Notes: generated from the letters alone by a model not told the origin. A DNA stretch of 64,000 nucleotides from Xanthostigma xanthostigma (GCA_963575645.1 OY754467.1:4278001-4342000); one strand, 5' to 3'. Counted from the stretch's first letter, positions 44,827-58,600 are shown. Numbers and translations are program-made.

Positions 44827-46266
44827 TTTTTTCTTAACGCGCCAAAAGAAGTATGACTCAAAAATTATCGAATATTCGATATAAATCATTTTGCCACGTG
44901 GCCATTGCTGATTTTCTCCTGTAGTACTGCATATTGTGTGGAGTACCTATGCTGGTTGGATACAGTCCAACTGGACTAGCACACGTAGATATTGTGTATA
45001 CGAGAAGAGCCCTAGCCTGTAGGTGAGGGGCGTTTGTGTACGGTACGCTGGGACGCTGGGACCAACACGCTGACACACACTCGTGGAAATCGTTGGCCGA
45101 ACGAATTAATGTCAGAGGTAAATAAACCATTTCTGTAGCTCATATTGAGAAATTGGTTCACTATCGATAAATGAATATTTTATACGTAACAGAGATAGCT
45201 TTCAGCTGTCATTTATGAAATAATCGAACATTTGGACGTTTCTAAACGCAATATACAATGTTGAAGTGAAACTTCTTTATCGGTGCTGTTCATTTGTTCT
45301 GAAAATCTCTATGATTCCGAAACTGCTTTAATCTGTAAACCAGTGGCAATAAGATGGAATAGGATTATTCAAAAATATTGAAAATTGAATAATTGACAGA
45401 CTTTTGAAAATTAATTTGTAATTTTCATGATTTTTTCGATAATTTTTCGGTGTAATTATTTTTCAGAAACTGTTTTAAAACCACAGCGTTTAACAATCGG
45501 TATTTTGCAAGTATAGCTTAACTGACAAATCTCTATAGAACATAATAAAACTGATGCATTTTGTATTCCCCTAGGCTTTTTCCAATTGCAGATTGTAGAC
45601 GTTGGCCAACTGAGGTCATTAGTGTCTTCCGAGTTGCAATGTGAACAATAAACGACTATACGTAATAAGGATAAGGAAATGCCGCATTGTCGCCACGTGA
45701 CGTGACAATGTCCTAGATTTTTAAGGGTGAACAAAAGCTGCAAGATTAACTACTTAACCGATCTTGAGATCACTGCCGTGTCACGAAGTATAGATAGAAG
45801 GAGCCCGAACGCAATGTTCAAATAGTTGCTTCGATTTGATCATAGACAGAGTGCCCCACTTTCAACGAAGTACACGTTTAAACAAAGTTTAAACGGTGCG
45901 TTCTGAACATCAGCGCTATTATAGTGTCCCAAAATTGTACTATCATGGGTAGGTACGCAAAAGTAATGAAAATCCTATGCCGTTTGGACTCCTTCATATC
46001 TTTACCGAATGACGGCACAGATGGAAAAAGCACGCGCTAGGGGTACAAAATAAAAACTAGATTCTTTAATTTTTAACGTTTTGTTCATTGATAAAAAATA
46101 TAAATAATGATAACCATAGGCTAAAATAAGATTTATTTTTTTTTAAACCATCACAATATTTACAAATTTGCACCTCGTAAAGTATTATAAAGCAGTTTAA
46201 ATTGTGTTTGGCATCCAAGCATGATTTTTGAAAGAACAAAGTTACGCATTTTTAACTCGAATGTAA
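44827..46266. other. Unassigned sequence
   Basis: I see no supported gene or repeat. ORFs of 90 and 95 codons on the minus strand (44858-45130, 45456-45743) show no motif I recognise. Confidence 0.4.
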
Positions 46267-46670
46267 AATCGGTCCTTCTATATGGTTTCTGAAACCTGGA
46301 AAGTGACTAAAGCCATAACAACTAAATTGCAAATCTTCATAAACAAATGTCTCAGATTCAGAACGATCCTCAAGGTGAAATGGTACGAACACGTCTCGAA
46401 CAACGAACTTTGGAAACGTGCATGTCTTGAACAAATCTATGTAACTATTAAACATAGGAAATGGAATTAGATTGGACACACGCTGCGAAAGAGAGCCTTG
46501 GATTGGAACCCACAGGGATATCAAAAGAGAGGAAGACCAAAAATATCCCGGAGAAGAGCTGTTCGTGAAGAAGTTATGGAACAAGGAGCTACCTGACTTC
46601 AAGTCAAAAATATGGCAAAGAATAGGACTAGATTCCAAAGCCTTATGCTCCACTTAGGATTTAGAGGAAT

Positions 46671-46701
<31 letters not shown>

Positions 46702-46720
46702 TATATTTATTTATTTCCTC
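46267..46720 (+). mobile_element. LINE 3' end: degraded C-terminus of a non-LTR reverse transcriptase
   Basis: Across three frames the translation gives the familiar tail of an insect non-LTR ORF: LLYG, ETWKVTKAITTKLQIFINKC, LKVKWYEHVSNNELW, HRKWN-IGHTLRK, ALDWNPQG, KRGRPK, ALCST and a stop. At least two frameshifts and two stops separate these blocks. After the stop comes a TTTA microsatellite tail (46672-46712), as in many LINE 3' ends. The element is 5'-truncated and dead. The clade (RTE or CR1) is not settled by this fragment. Confidence 0.8.
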
Positions 46721-47318
46721 AATAAAAAAAAAATATACAATTTCTATAATATGTTATTACATAGACTATAGAGGATATCCTGCCCAACTTGGGTTATATA
46801 TTATTAATTAATTGTTTGCTTGTCACGGGTAATCTCCGGAACTACTGAACCGATTTTAAAAATTATTTCATTGTTTGATACATGACTATGCTAAGATAAA
46901 GGGGGAACGAGCAGTGAGCGAAAAATGTAGAGCAAGTCGGAGATTAAGCACGCGATTTCTGAGCTAAAATATACGCTAAGCTATGAGAGGTGCTGCAAAA
47001 TATGTTGCTCTTGAAATTAGTTACCAAACGAAAATCTAGGTACTCGGGAAAAGCTGGACCGGAAAGCTAGTAATAAAAAGAAATTCGTCGATTTTAAGCT
47101 CTGTCGACGCTAAGCCGATTCACAAAAGAAAATGAAACACTTTGATAGGTTATTTCCGTTCATTTCAGTGTACAACAGACGTGCAGTAAAGTGTAGGTTT
47201 TGTAAGACCTTCAAGGGGTTCGTTTTGAAGAACAAAGGACACAAAGTCTATTGAAAGAAACCTTTTCATTTGCCGTAGGCAACGAACTGACATACTTGGA
47301 AGTTTGATTATATCACGA
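46721..47318. other. Unassigned, with RTE-like wording
   Basis: GGTAATCTCCGGAACTACTG near 46829 resembles RTE tails. I see no gene. Confidence 0.4.
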
Positions 47319-47906
47319 CTAGTGTGACCTGCACTAAATAAGTACAATAATTATTATCACTTTACAAAATTATTTTTTAAATATGATTGCAGGTATTCAA
47401 TTCGTTTCTAATTTTGCACACTGCTTATAACGTTCTTCTTTTTGTTGTATTACAATATGAAGCTCAGATGACAGATCGAAGAAATATTTTACTAAAATTG
47501 TCATATAGAGGCGCAAGTAGCAAAAGCGTTGAGCTAAGCCGTCAGATGGCATCATGCAGCATTGCTGTGACGTTGTTCAGCATTGCTCGCTGTTTCAAAA
47601 TTAAAGCCGTTAGATGGCATTATGCAGTATTGTGTCTGTTGTATTACAATATGAAGGTCAGATGACAGATCGAAGTGTTGACGTTGTTTCAAAATTAAAG
47701 CCGTCAGATGGCAGACGTTGTTCAGCGTTGCTGTATTTTAATTAATTTACAAAAACAAAAGCAATAATAAATTTTTTAGTTGTCGATGTCAGTAGAGCAA
47801 GCAATTATCTGTAAAATGATATATAATTTATGTGGAGTAATTGTGAGGTTTTTTCTAAAAAGGGAGGCAAACATCTTAAACCTTAGCGTATTAATATATA
47901 TGATGA
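47319..47906 (-). mobile_element. Non-autonomous Helitron, copy H7, hairpin deleted
   Basis: On the minus strand it starts TCATCATATATATTAATACG after an A and ends GGTCACACTAG before a T. Unlike its sisters, the 17-bp terminal hairpin is almost wholly missing (only GCAC remains between GTGACCT and TAAATAAG on the plus strand). The rest is full length. Confidence 0.82.
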
Positions 47907-48720
47907 TTTTATTTAGAATTGCAGCCCGACCCGGCTTTGCCCGGATTTGTAAATTGTCGACGGTGGACACTAATGTTTTCTAAAAACGGAAAGTAATAAG
48001 GGGGGACCCTTCTTTCAAAATTGTAAAATTTTTGAAAAATAAGTTCGCTCTGTTTCGTTTGATATTGTACATACTTATAGAAAAAGTCATTCTGAATCGA
48101 TTCCGACCATCCGCAACCATGTATCTCTTTTAGTTTCGGAGATATAACCTGCAATTTTAACTGTTTAAGTTTTTATACATTTTAAACCGTCATAGCATCT
48201 AAACTAAGCGAGATACGAATTTGCGCTAAGGCCTAATCGATTCAGCGTACTTTTTTTCATAAGACACGTCGGGAATGTTTACATATTTTTTCAAATTTCG
48301 TAAATTTTTTCGTTTTCATGCGTTTTGCAAATCTGCAATTTTTTAAGACGCTAAACGATTTTTGGCCTGTTCTATATTAACTGAACTTATAGAAAAAGTC
48401 AAGCTGAATCGATTCCGACAATCCGCAACCCTGTACACATTGTAGTTTCGGAGATATGATCGTTTATTTATATTATTATAGAGAAAAACATAATAAACGC
48501 TGTAACTTCTAATGATACCGTGCTGAGAGTGGTCGGAATCGATTCAGTGTGACTTTTTCTATAATAACCTCAGTTTTAAGTCGTATGTAAACAATACATC
48601 ACAGATTTTTGGGTTTTTCTAAAAACGGCAAAGTAAGAAGGGGAGACCCTTCTTTCAAAATTTTTGAAAAATAGGTTTGCTCTGGTTCGTTTGATATTAT
48701 ACATATAACGATATCCGATT
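47907..48720. repeat. Diverged retroelement-like repeats
   Basis: CAGCCCGACCCGGCTTTGCC (47923) is RTE-type wording. CTGAATCGATTCCGACCATCC recurs at 48095 and 48402 and inverted near 48535. TTTGCTCTGGTTCGTTTGAT recurs at 48045 and 48676. The block is related to 19534-20110. No frame is open. Confidence 0.5.
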
Positions 48721-49634
48721 GCCCCCTTGCGATCCCGCTTGAAAAGTTTGATAAATATATCTTTCTGTGTGTCATATTAACTTTATAAGAAAACAGAAAA
48801 AAGAAAATGTATTGTCATGATTATGCCATGAAAAAGTTTTTCCATACACCGCCGGAAAACTAATTTCCGGTAGACCGACGGGGGTTAAAAAAGCCGGAAG
48901 AGTCAAACAGGTGAATGGTTCTTGTTTAAGTTATTCGAAAATAAATTATCGTACTTAGTTTTTTAACGTGCTAGCAACTGCTAAAGCGTTTATATTTTAC
49001 CATATCTATAGGCCTTTTACTATTTTTTCCTGCTTATTTTGAGTAAAAACAATCATATAACACTGTATGCTGTACTGAACTGAATAAGCACGGAGACTAT
49101 ATGAAATTTTCTCGGTTTTCCCTATCTAAATATTTTCCTGCATCACTAATTTGCAGATCGATTGGTCTATTTAAAGCGCATTCGCTTATTGCGCATTGTT
49201 TCGTGTGAGACAAGAAGACATAGATATGGTAAGCTGGAAGACTATTTGAAAAGAAACAGAATTATTGTTTATCTTATTATAATAACAAGGTCCGCTATAC
49301 AAAACTCCGTATTTACATAAACACACTACTGCAAGCACCGTATTATTTGCTGCTCGCTAAAGAGAGACATATAGCGCATAATGCGTGCAAGGTAAATAAT
49401 CTATCTCTTACGCAAAACTAAAAACGAGCATGGCATTGTGCTCTGATCATTCTGGTAGTGTGTTTGTGTGAAACAGCTATCTAAAGATTCTACGCGCGTG
49501 AAAAAGAGAGAACTATTTTATTCCATTGAAATATCCAAATATTTGGCTTCAGTAGTGTCGGCGGTGCTTGTGTTTGCTGTCATTTTTATCTTTGGTGCTT
49601 ATTTTATCCAATTTCTTCTCGAAGATAAGATAAA
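48721..49634 (+). promoter_or_regulatory. Upstream region of the flotillin gene
   Basis: No repeat is recognised immediately before the flotillin start codon, so promoter and 5' UTR presumably lie here. A GC-richer stretch around 49550-49600 is a plausible start-site area. No TATA box is clear. Confidence 0.3.
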
Positions 49635-49686
49635 ATGACTTGGGGTTTTGTTACCTGTGGACCTAATGAAGCACTTGTAGTATCAG
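49635..49686 (+). CDS. Flo1: Flotillin-1 exon 1
   Basis: It encodes [17 protein letters not shown] plus one base. The ATG follows AAGATAAGATAAA. Donor GTAAAT. Confidence 0.95.
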
Positions 49687-52600
49687 GTAAATAATTTCAA
49701 TTTGTTTTTATCAATTATCTTGAAAGAGGGAGGGGCTGAATAGCAAGTGTCAGTGTGACGTAAGAATGAGAAATGACGTCATTCTTTAAAATGCAAGGTT
49801 AATTTGTAGGTTAAGTGCGTCTTATTAACAATGTTAATAAAATCCACCAAACAAGCCTTCAATCAAAATTTCAATTTTTTAAATTATACGGCTTATTTAC
49901 GAAATGCTGCCTTTAGTTACGGCATGGCCTTCTCAGTAAGTTTTTCTGAGGTCAGTTTTCAGTTTGCAGATAAAAATAGATAATTAAAATGTACTTATGA
50001 AGAATTAAATTCAATCCTGACATATTAATTACAAATAAAATAATTATGCCATTGAACAGACTCCACATACCATTATTGACCGCGTTCACATTTAGAGTTG
50101 GGAGGTTTTCGACTTATCGAGGTTCGATTTAAAAAGGTTCTACTGTAGTTACAAATATCTCGATTTTTGGTAAAATGTTTCTTACATGTTCTTCAACAAT
50201 TGGAGCTTTGGCAACGTTTAAAAGTGTAGTAAAAATAACTTCATATTATGTAATTCGTTGTGCTGATCTAATTCGAAGTTTAAAGTGTCAAATCGAAAAA
50301 TTCTTGAATTTGCATTCTTTTAGGATGTTGTTATTCAAAGCCACTTCTTGTGCCTGGAGGCCGAGCGTTTGTATGGCCAACACTTCAAAGAGTTCAAAGG
50401 TAAGCTGTTGTAATTATTATGAACCGTAAAAATTAAATTATACCGGGTGTAACAAAAAAGTGTACGCTACACTTTAAAAGTTAATAACCAGCGTTTTTCG
50501 AATATTTATAATTTTTTATATTTGTCCTTTTGTCATGTAGAAAATTAAATTCTACTCACGCAGAGAAAAAATGATTTATGTAGGTACGTAGAAAAAGAAA
50601 GCTTTTAATTCAAGCTGAATTTTGATCAAAATGCGTAGAAAAAAGTTATTTCGAATTGAAAGTTGTACAAAAAACGAATAGTTCAATTTATTATTTTTCG
50701 AGCAGAATCGATATAAAATTCTACTATGCTTTTCTTATGGAGAAATATGCGTGATAACAATCAGATCTTCTGATAACGCTTACTGCGACTCAACATTAAT
50801 GTTCTGATATTTTCATTTTAGAATATCTTTAAATACCATGACTTTACAAGTTGACAGTCCTACTGTATATACAAGCCAAGGAGTGCCTATTTCTGTTACG
50901 GGAATCGCCCAGGTAAACGAAACTTTTTAATCTAATTAATACTTCAAGTTCAAATATCTTTTGGACAATTCCTTAAATCTTCCAATTGTCAGAAGAACTC
51001 CCACGACTTAGATGAAAACAATTTCTCAATTCGCAAACCCCAGAAATCCTTGTTTCCAACGAAGGTCGTTCGTCTATACAAGGGGCTATTTCATGAAATC
51101 ACTTTGGGGGTCAACCGAAATCGTTAGTAAGATGATTTAACAAATTTTGACTTCATGAAATCTCTTCAATATCGCTAGCGCCAATATAGATTTTTGGACT
51201 CACAGACAAGTGCCCTTCGAGTCTGAACCGCGACCTTGGACTGTACTGCGCCGTTTGAATTTGGACTGTCCTTTTGGCAACAAGAATGATTATTTTTTAG
51301 GTAAAAATTCAAGGACAAAATGAAGAAATGTTACTGGCCGCTTGCGAACAGTTTCTTGGAAAATCGGAAATGGAAATACGCAATATAGCTTTGGTGACAT
51401 TGGAAGGACACCAACGTGCGATAATGGGTTCGATGACCGTCGAGGAAATTTATAAAGATCGTAAAAAATTCAGTAAACAGGTATTTGAAGTGGCATCATC
51501 GGATCTTGTTAACATGGGAATTACAGTCGTGTCCTACACTCTTAAAGATATTAGAGATGAAGAAGTAAGTGTAAGAACAATTTTTTATTTTACCCTCCGA
51601 TTTTGATGAATAGACATTGAAAAGTTTCAAAATTTTGATCTTTCAATAGTTACTTTAGATTTCTTGACTTCTAATTTTCACTGATTTCCACTGTTGCCAA
51701 ATTACTTTTTCTACAAGGATTTGATAATGACTTGCATGGAAATTTCATTTATAAAACAAATAACTTTTCAATACTTCTTCATTAAAATTGTTTAGAGCTA
51801 AGATTAAAATCTCAATTCGCCCTTTTCTTAAAATGATGTCACTATGTTATTTGATTCTGATCAATAAAATAGTCTCTATTTTATTGAAGAATTACATATT
51901 TTTGATATCATTTCGAAGAAACATGTTTAAATTTTAGATTGTGAAATATTTTTCAGATAATATTGTTACCGTTGAATGGTATGGCTCCATCATCGGTGAG
52001 TTAAATGTATTAAAAGAAATCGATGTTAATTCAATTTTTTTTCGTCGTATTAACTCAAACGTTTTGTGGCGGCTTTAGTTAGTAGGCGGACTTTGACTGA
52101 ACTAAAGTGTTAGTGATTCAGAATTCCTTCATTTAGATCAAATTGTTGCTGAAGTAGTCAATTGTTTGTAGTCACGCGTTTAATCAATGCTTTGAGTGAA
52201 ACAAAAACACATCAATTGTTGTTTACAGCTATGTTAAGCGGGTTTGATTTTGTTTTATATTTACACCAATCAATGATGTAAGATTTTAATCAACATTTAT
52301 TTGACAAAATCGCGTAATATTCCTTTAAGGTAGTACGAGCACCAAGGCAATTTTAAACAAAAGGTTTGATTTTTTTTATATTTCGGTAGATGGATGATGT
52401 TTTGATTGATTTCTCCAAAACTAGTCTGTGGAAATAAAAAAAAAAAAAAACTATTTAAATTAAAGTTAAAACCTTAATAAATTATTGAAAACAAAAAAAA
52501 CCCGTTGTGCCCGACTAATTAAAAAGATATTTAATCATTTTAATTAAATATCTTTTTAATAGGTCATATGCATGATTTTTTTTATATTTTTAATAGATTA

Positions 52601-55600
52601 TTTAGTCAACCATAATACGGAAAAAAATTGATAATCATTTAAAAATGTAATATTATCATAAGAAAAAAAAAATTAAATTCCACATTCAAAAATAGACAGT
52701 TTAAACAATCGGCCATGTTCGCGGGCTTATGTGACGTCATGATATACGATGCATGCCAACCTTGATGCAAATTGTCAATGTTCTAAAATCTAAATGAAGT
52801 TTATTTGTTGTTTTCTCTAAATACTGACATAATCTTACTGTGAGACGACACAGTCGTCATGAAAACTGTTGTTGATATATACTCTGACGTCACGATGCGT
52901 TTTGAAAATTCGAAAATAGCGCTTATTTTCTACATTTCTTTTTTATTATTTGTATTTTTTTCAGTGATTAGATTAATAAAATAACCATTACGTTATGATC
53001 AAGAACTAAAATATATTTCGAAATAAAAATTTTAACCAATTTGGAGTTTTATGCATATGACCTATTAGTCGGGCACAACGGGTTTTTTTTGTTTTCAATA
53101 ATTTATTAAGGTTTTAACTTTAATTTTAATAGTTTTTTTTTTTTTTTATTTCCACTGGCTAGTTTTGGAGAAATCAATGAAAACATATCATCCATCTACC
53201 GTTTTACCATAAAGCCAATGTTAAATATGCGTACTTTTGAAGTCATTTATTTATTTAAATAGTCGGGCAAATCCCCTAAAATTTTCAGAATTGGTTTAGA
53301 CTTAGTCCAACTTCATATAAAAAAAATCAAGCCTTTTATTTAAAATTGCCTTGGTGCTCGTACTACCTTAAACAAAACACTTCGAAATATTTTTTTTTTT
53401 ATTAACGAAATAAAATGGAATATCGATCATCTTTTGTCAGCGGAAACTATCGTTGAACAACATTATTGAAGTGTTTTTCTCATTTTGTGACAATTGAAGT
53501 TTTTAAAATTGTCAATGAATATTGAGTTAAAAACGTATATGTTCAAAAATTATTGCACGAACCGTCACTGCATGATAAAATGGCGAATATTTTAGATGAT
53601 TGAGGCATACGTTATTCATTGGAGAATGGAATTTAAATGTTGTAATTTAGATCTAATCTTGAATATATTTCTAACAATATTATCTAAAAAATAATAATGA
53701 ATAGACAGACATAATATAATATATTGATTTTTTAGCAACTGTCGATTATTGAAATATCAATATTTGGAGTAGAGCTGTGTTTATATTATTGCTTTCAGTG
53801 TCTGACTAATTCGAATTTTTTAACATCTACCAATTGTAAATGTAATAAAATTTGTTTTCTGTTATTTTATTTAATCCTAAACAATTATTGTTATTTTGAT
53901 TTGCGAACAAGGGTGCCAAGGTATGTTTATATTTTCGTGTTTATTTTTTATTTACATTTTTTGTGTATATAGTCTACACTTGCAAATAGGATCTCCTAAA
54001 CTCGAAACAATTGGTGCATATCTTCTTATTACAAATTTTTTTTTTGGCTCGTCAGTTGGCACTAAGCTTTTTTATCATTAAAGAATACACTGTAGTGTAC
54101 ACATTTGGTTCAGTTTTTGTTTTTTTAATAGTGCCTGATTTTTATTGACAACACTGAAAATAGATTTTTCGACAATGGAATATATTATATGTATGTATTA
54201 TGAAAATTTTGTCTAAAAGTTTTTTTATACTAATCATTACTATATCTGAGAAAAGGTTATAGGTATATATGCAATTTATTTTAGCGTGATTTTAGTATTT
54301 ATTTTCAAACTATGCCGCTTATATCTCATCTTGAATGGGCGTGTTTGGCCGAAGTAAGTACTTACTAAGCTTAGTAAGCCAGTTAGCATAAAAAAATTAA
54401 AATCTTACAAGCTGACTATAGCGCTTTTCGGCCAGGACAGACTTACTGGCTTGACATAACTCAAAACACTGGTTTACATTATATCCCGTACATAACCTCA
54501 TAGACTGAATATAATTGGCAGTACTAAATTTATCAATATAATTTAATTCATGTAAATAGTTGCAAATGAATAAATGACAGGTCTGTTCCTGTCTGTTTTG
54601 TTTACATCAACAATAAGCAAAATGGCGTCTTATAATAAGCCATGCTTACTGCGTTAGCACTTGTTTTGTGTTCCGGCCGAAAATTTTGTAAGTATAGTGA
54701 GTGACATTAAATTTTATTCAACTCATGCGCGTTATTCATGTTTTATCATGCCTAAAAACCGAACCCTAAATAGCCATTTACCGATTGGTGACAATTACTT
54801 GTCATAACTCAATGAAGATTCCTACTAGCTCGGCCATTGTGGAGTAATGAAAATAAACGTAACTATTTTCTGAGTCGTAACGAAATAGTAGGTAACAACA
54901 ACTCCGTTGTTACCCATTGAGACAAAAATTGAATCGTGCTGTTTGGTGCTGTTAGTATTGACAGTTTTTTTTATAAAGAAATAAATAGATATTTACAACA
55001 TCTCATTATAATTAAAACATGAATAACGCGCAATTGTTGAATAAAATTATGGGCGCAACTTGTAGGCTAAGTCATGAGTCTCATGACCTAGACCACTAGT
55101 TACGCCAATAACTATAGTAAGTACTTACTTCGGCTAAACACGCCCAATGACTCACTTCTTAAATTTTGAATTTAGTGGCGGGGCTGGACAAAATTTGAAT
55201 GAAAATAATAAAATTGTTGAACGACCATCGTCTTTTAAATAAAACAGTTATTATATAATTAATTTGAAGGTTATTGTTTGCTCAAAACAGTAGCGTAGCT
55301 ATGAGATCGTAGACCCTTGGTAAAAAATAAAATGACTCACCATATTTATTATCCTCGTTAAAAAAAAAAAAAACAAAATAAATTTTTAAAAGAATTAGGG
55401 CATCGACTATCACGAAGTTAAGAATCATGTAAGTAACTGTGATAAAAATCGTATATTTATATATTATTCAAACGGAACTGTTATGTTTAAAAATAAGCTT
55501 TATTAAAATATTAAATAATATTAATTAACAAAAACAGTTTCAAGCCGTATTTTGTAAACGAAGCTTCAGCATATGAAAAATCTATTAGTGAATTAGTGAA

Positions 55601-58600
55601 TAACAATAATATATAATAAGACTATTCCAACAATAACTCTCATACTTACCAGTTTGTGTTGTGGTTTCAACACAAATTGTGTACTTACTTTTTATTTTTT
55701 TACTTTACTTTACCCACCTCACTTTTTCTTTACTTTTTTCTTTACTTTTTACTTTACCTACTATTTACTTTGCTCTACTTTACTTCTCGCACTCCCACCC
55801 GCGCATATAGCCTTTGTAGCTGAGCGCGGTTTATTTAGAAAAAAAATCTATTAGTGTAAAAAAATGTCCCTTAACAAAATGCTTTAAATTTGGTACCATG
55901 TATTAAGTGATTGATAAAATCGCACGTTGAAAACAATAGTGACACTATATAAAAAAGTTAACTTTTCACCTTTTGTAAGATTCATGTTTTACTGCAAAAG
56001 TGTCACTATACGAAAATTTTCGTTTGCTCATAAACCCACTTACTTCCGCTAGACTGAGCTAGTGTCACTTAATATTTTGAAAGAATTGCCCATGGTCATG
56101 ACTGATATAACGACACTATTTTGATTGTGTCAAAGCAGTTGTTTGGTACGCACGTCGCTGTAAGTGAAAAAGTGACACATTTTGTTAAACGACAATTTAC
56201 TGATTACAGTTGCTACAAAAATTAATGCAAGTAAGTAAATACATAAAATGACACATTTTGTTTAGTGACACTTTTTGCAGTTGAAGTCTCCAATTTACTG
56301 ATTATAGGTTATGACAACAATGACACTAAACAAAAAATTATTGTAAAAAGGTCTTTTTTTTAATAACTTTATTTTTAACATTGTGGTCAAAAAATAAATT
56401 AAAACAATAATAAATTGTCTCATTATTAACAAAAGAATGTCTATAAGCAGTATTTTAATAGTAACTTTTTTAGGACAAAACAATAATATTAAAACTAAAA
56501 AATGCTCTACTGTAAAATGTCATTTTTTGCATAATGCCACTTTTGTTTTCAACGTGCGAAATATATATCGCAACTCAAAATAGATAAATCGATTATAGTT
56601 CATCAATTTTATCATTAGATAAAACGAAGATCAGGGACTGAAAATGTATTCGTAAAATGTCTACGATTTTTTTTTAGCAAAGTTATTACACGGGAATGAA
56701 AGTGATGATTTCTGACTTTTGAGAAATTGCTTTAGGCCATGGGATACTGCCCCACTTTACCCTACGGTAGCAACGCCACTGGCTCAAAAATGAAGTCTCA
56801 AGTCAAACCTCCATTCTACTACAAATCCATTTATTGCTATCTTATTTTTAGAGCATAGCTGTCGAGCGTCTATAATCACTATTTTCCTTTAACACTGAAG
56901 TCAAATTGCCGTAGTAGATGTAGGCTATTATTCATAATTATTTTACAGATAATTACACAGCATTCATGTATATACGCTAAATAGTACCTAAATGTTATTT
57001 TTGTTGAAATGTAACTTAGTTTGCTAACATTTTTAGCTAATAATTGAAACATAACCTCAAAGGTCCTACACAAACTCCCACTCACTTTTATTTCTTGCAA
57101 GACCATGGACATAATATACTTATGTGCAAGACCCTTATACAGTATGTAAATGCGTAAGGTGCACATAGGGAAATTAGCATTGGGAAAAAATACTTGGATC
57201 AGAGTTAGCCATGACTGCATTAATCGTTATTTCTATTGAATTATCGTGGTAATTTTGAGGATTTCTATTTTATTTTGATTTATTTTTATTTTACTTGGCT
57301 TTTTTAATAATAAAAAGCTCTTATAAATCACTATTTGAATTTTTTTGTACAAAAATAAAACAAATAAAACAACTCCATCTGTTTGGAAACATTTCATTCA
57401 AAAATTGTCTGACTGGTATGACGTATGCGCGTTGGTAAATCAGTGACCCAATGTCTTTAGGTTCAACACGATTAGGCGGAGATATTTGATCTCGTACCAT
57501 ATTTAAGTATTTTTGGGAATTTAATGTCCCATTAATAAAAAAAAGTTCGATTATGTTGTAATCATTTGAATGTTTTTTTCGGTAGTATACGCATTCATTT
57601 TGCAAAAGAATATTATCTGTCAAATTGAAAAACAAGATTTCAAGGCTCACTCTGATCCAGTCATTTTTTCCCAATGTTAATTTCCCAATGCGCACCTTAC
57701 GTGTTTACTTACTGTATTTCTTCTTCTGTATATTTCTAATTTATTTTGAATCATTCTTCCAAGCAGCCATTTCGAGTTGCCTCTTTATATTTCCTTGGGA
57801 AGTAACTCATTTCCATAAAAAATAAACGTGTGCATCGCGGGACGCCTGGCAGATGAGAAACATAGCGAAATTCTAGTCACTAAATATCGCCCTGTAACTA
57901 AATTTTGCCTTGGCATCTAGTTGTCGCCTTTAACAAAAGCCAAGTTATAATCCAACGCATACGCGCTGTCATCTAACGAAATACTACTAACTAAACTTCG
58001 TCCTGTAATCTAGATGCCGCCTTCAACTAGAGCCATGTTTAATCCAACGCACGCAAACGTAACATCGTTCCATAAAAGTGTCGCGCCAATTGCACGGTTC
58101 TACTCCCAACCAAACGCGGCATTAGATGTGACACATCAAAAATCTTAACTCGTACTTCTACGCAGCCATATTGGCTTACCTTTTTTTTGAGCTTTTCTGA
58201 TTCCTGAATGATCAAGATGAAAATATGCAAGATATGGAAAGACTTGTATCGTTTCATATTTTGCATTTTTATCTTGATCGTTTTTAGGGTTCGGTACGTC
58301 CAATGAAAAAACGGAATCCTTATAGGATCACTATTGTTTCTGTCTGCCTGTCAGTCCGTCTGTCACAGCTTATATCCTCCGAGTCTACCAGACGAAAAAG
58401 ATGAAATTTGGTACATATCATAGATATATATATATATATATTAATAGATAGCGGATGCCTATCATTGAGCATTGTGCGGAATGGTTCCAATTAGAAGCCA
58501 TGTGGAAGCCATTTTGTACGTGGAAAACGCCGTAAAAAGCGCGCGGGATTCAAAAAGATTAAATATTCTATAATATGATGTTAATGGAAAAACAATAAAA

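Noticed and set aside
46252-46653. 133-codon minus-strand ORF
   Set aside because: It is the complement of the degraded LINE reverse-transcriptase tail on the plus strand and has no motif of its own.
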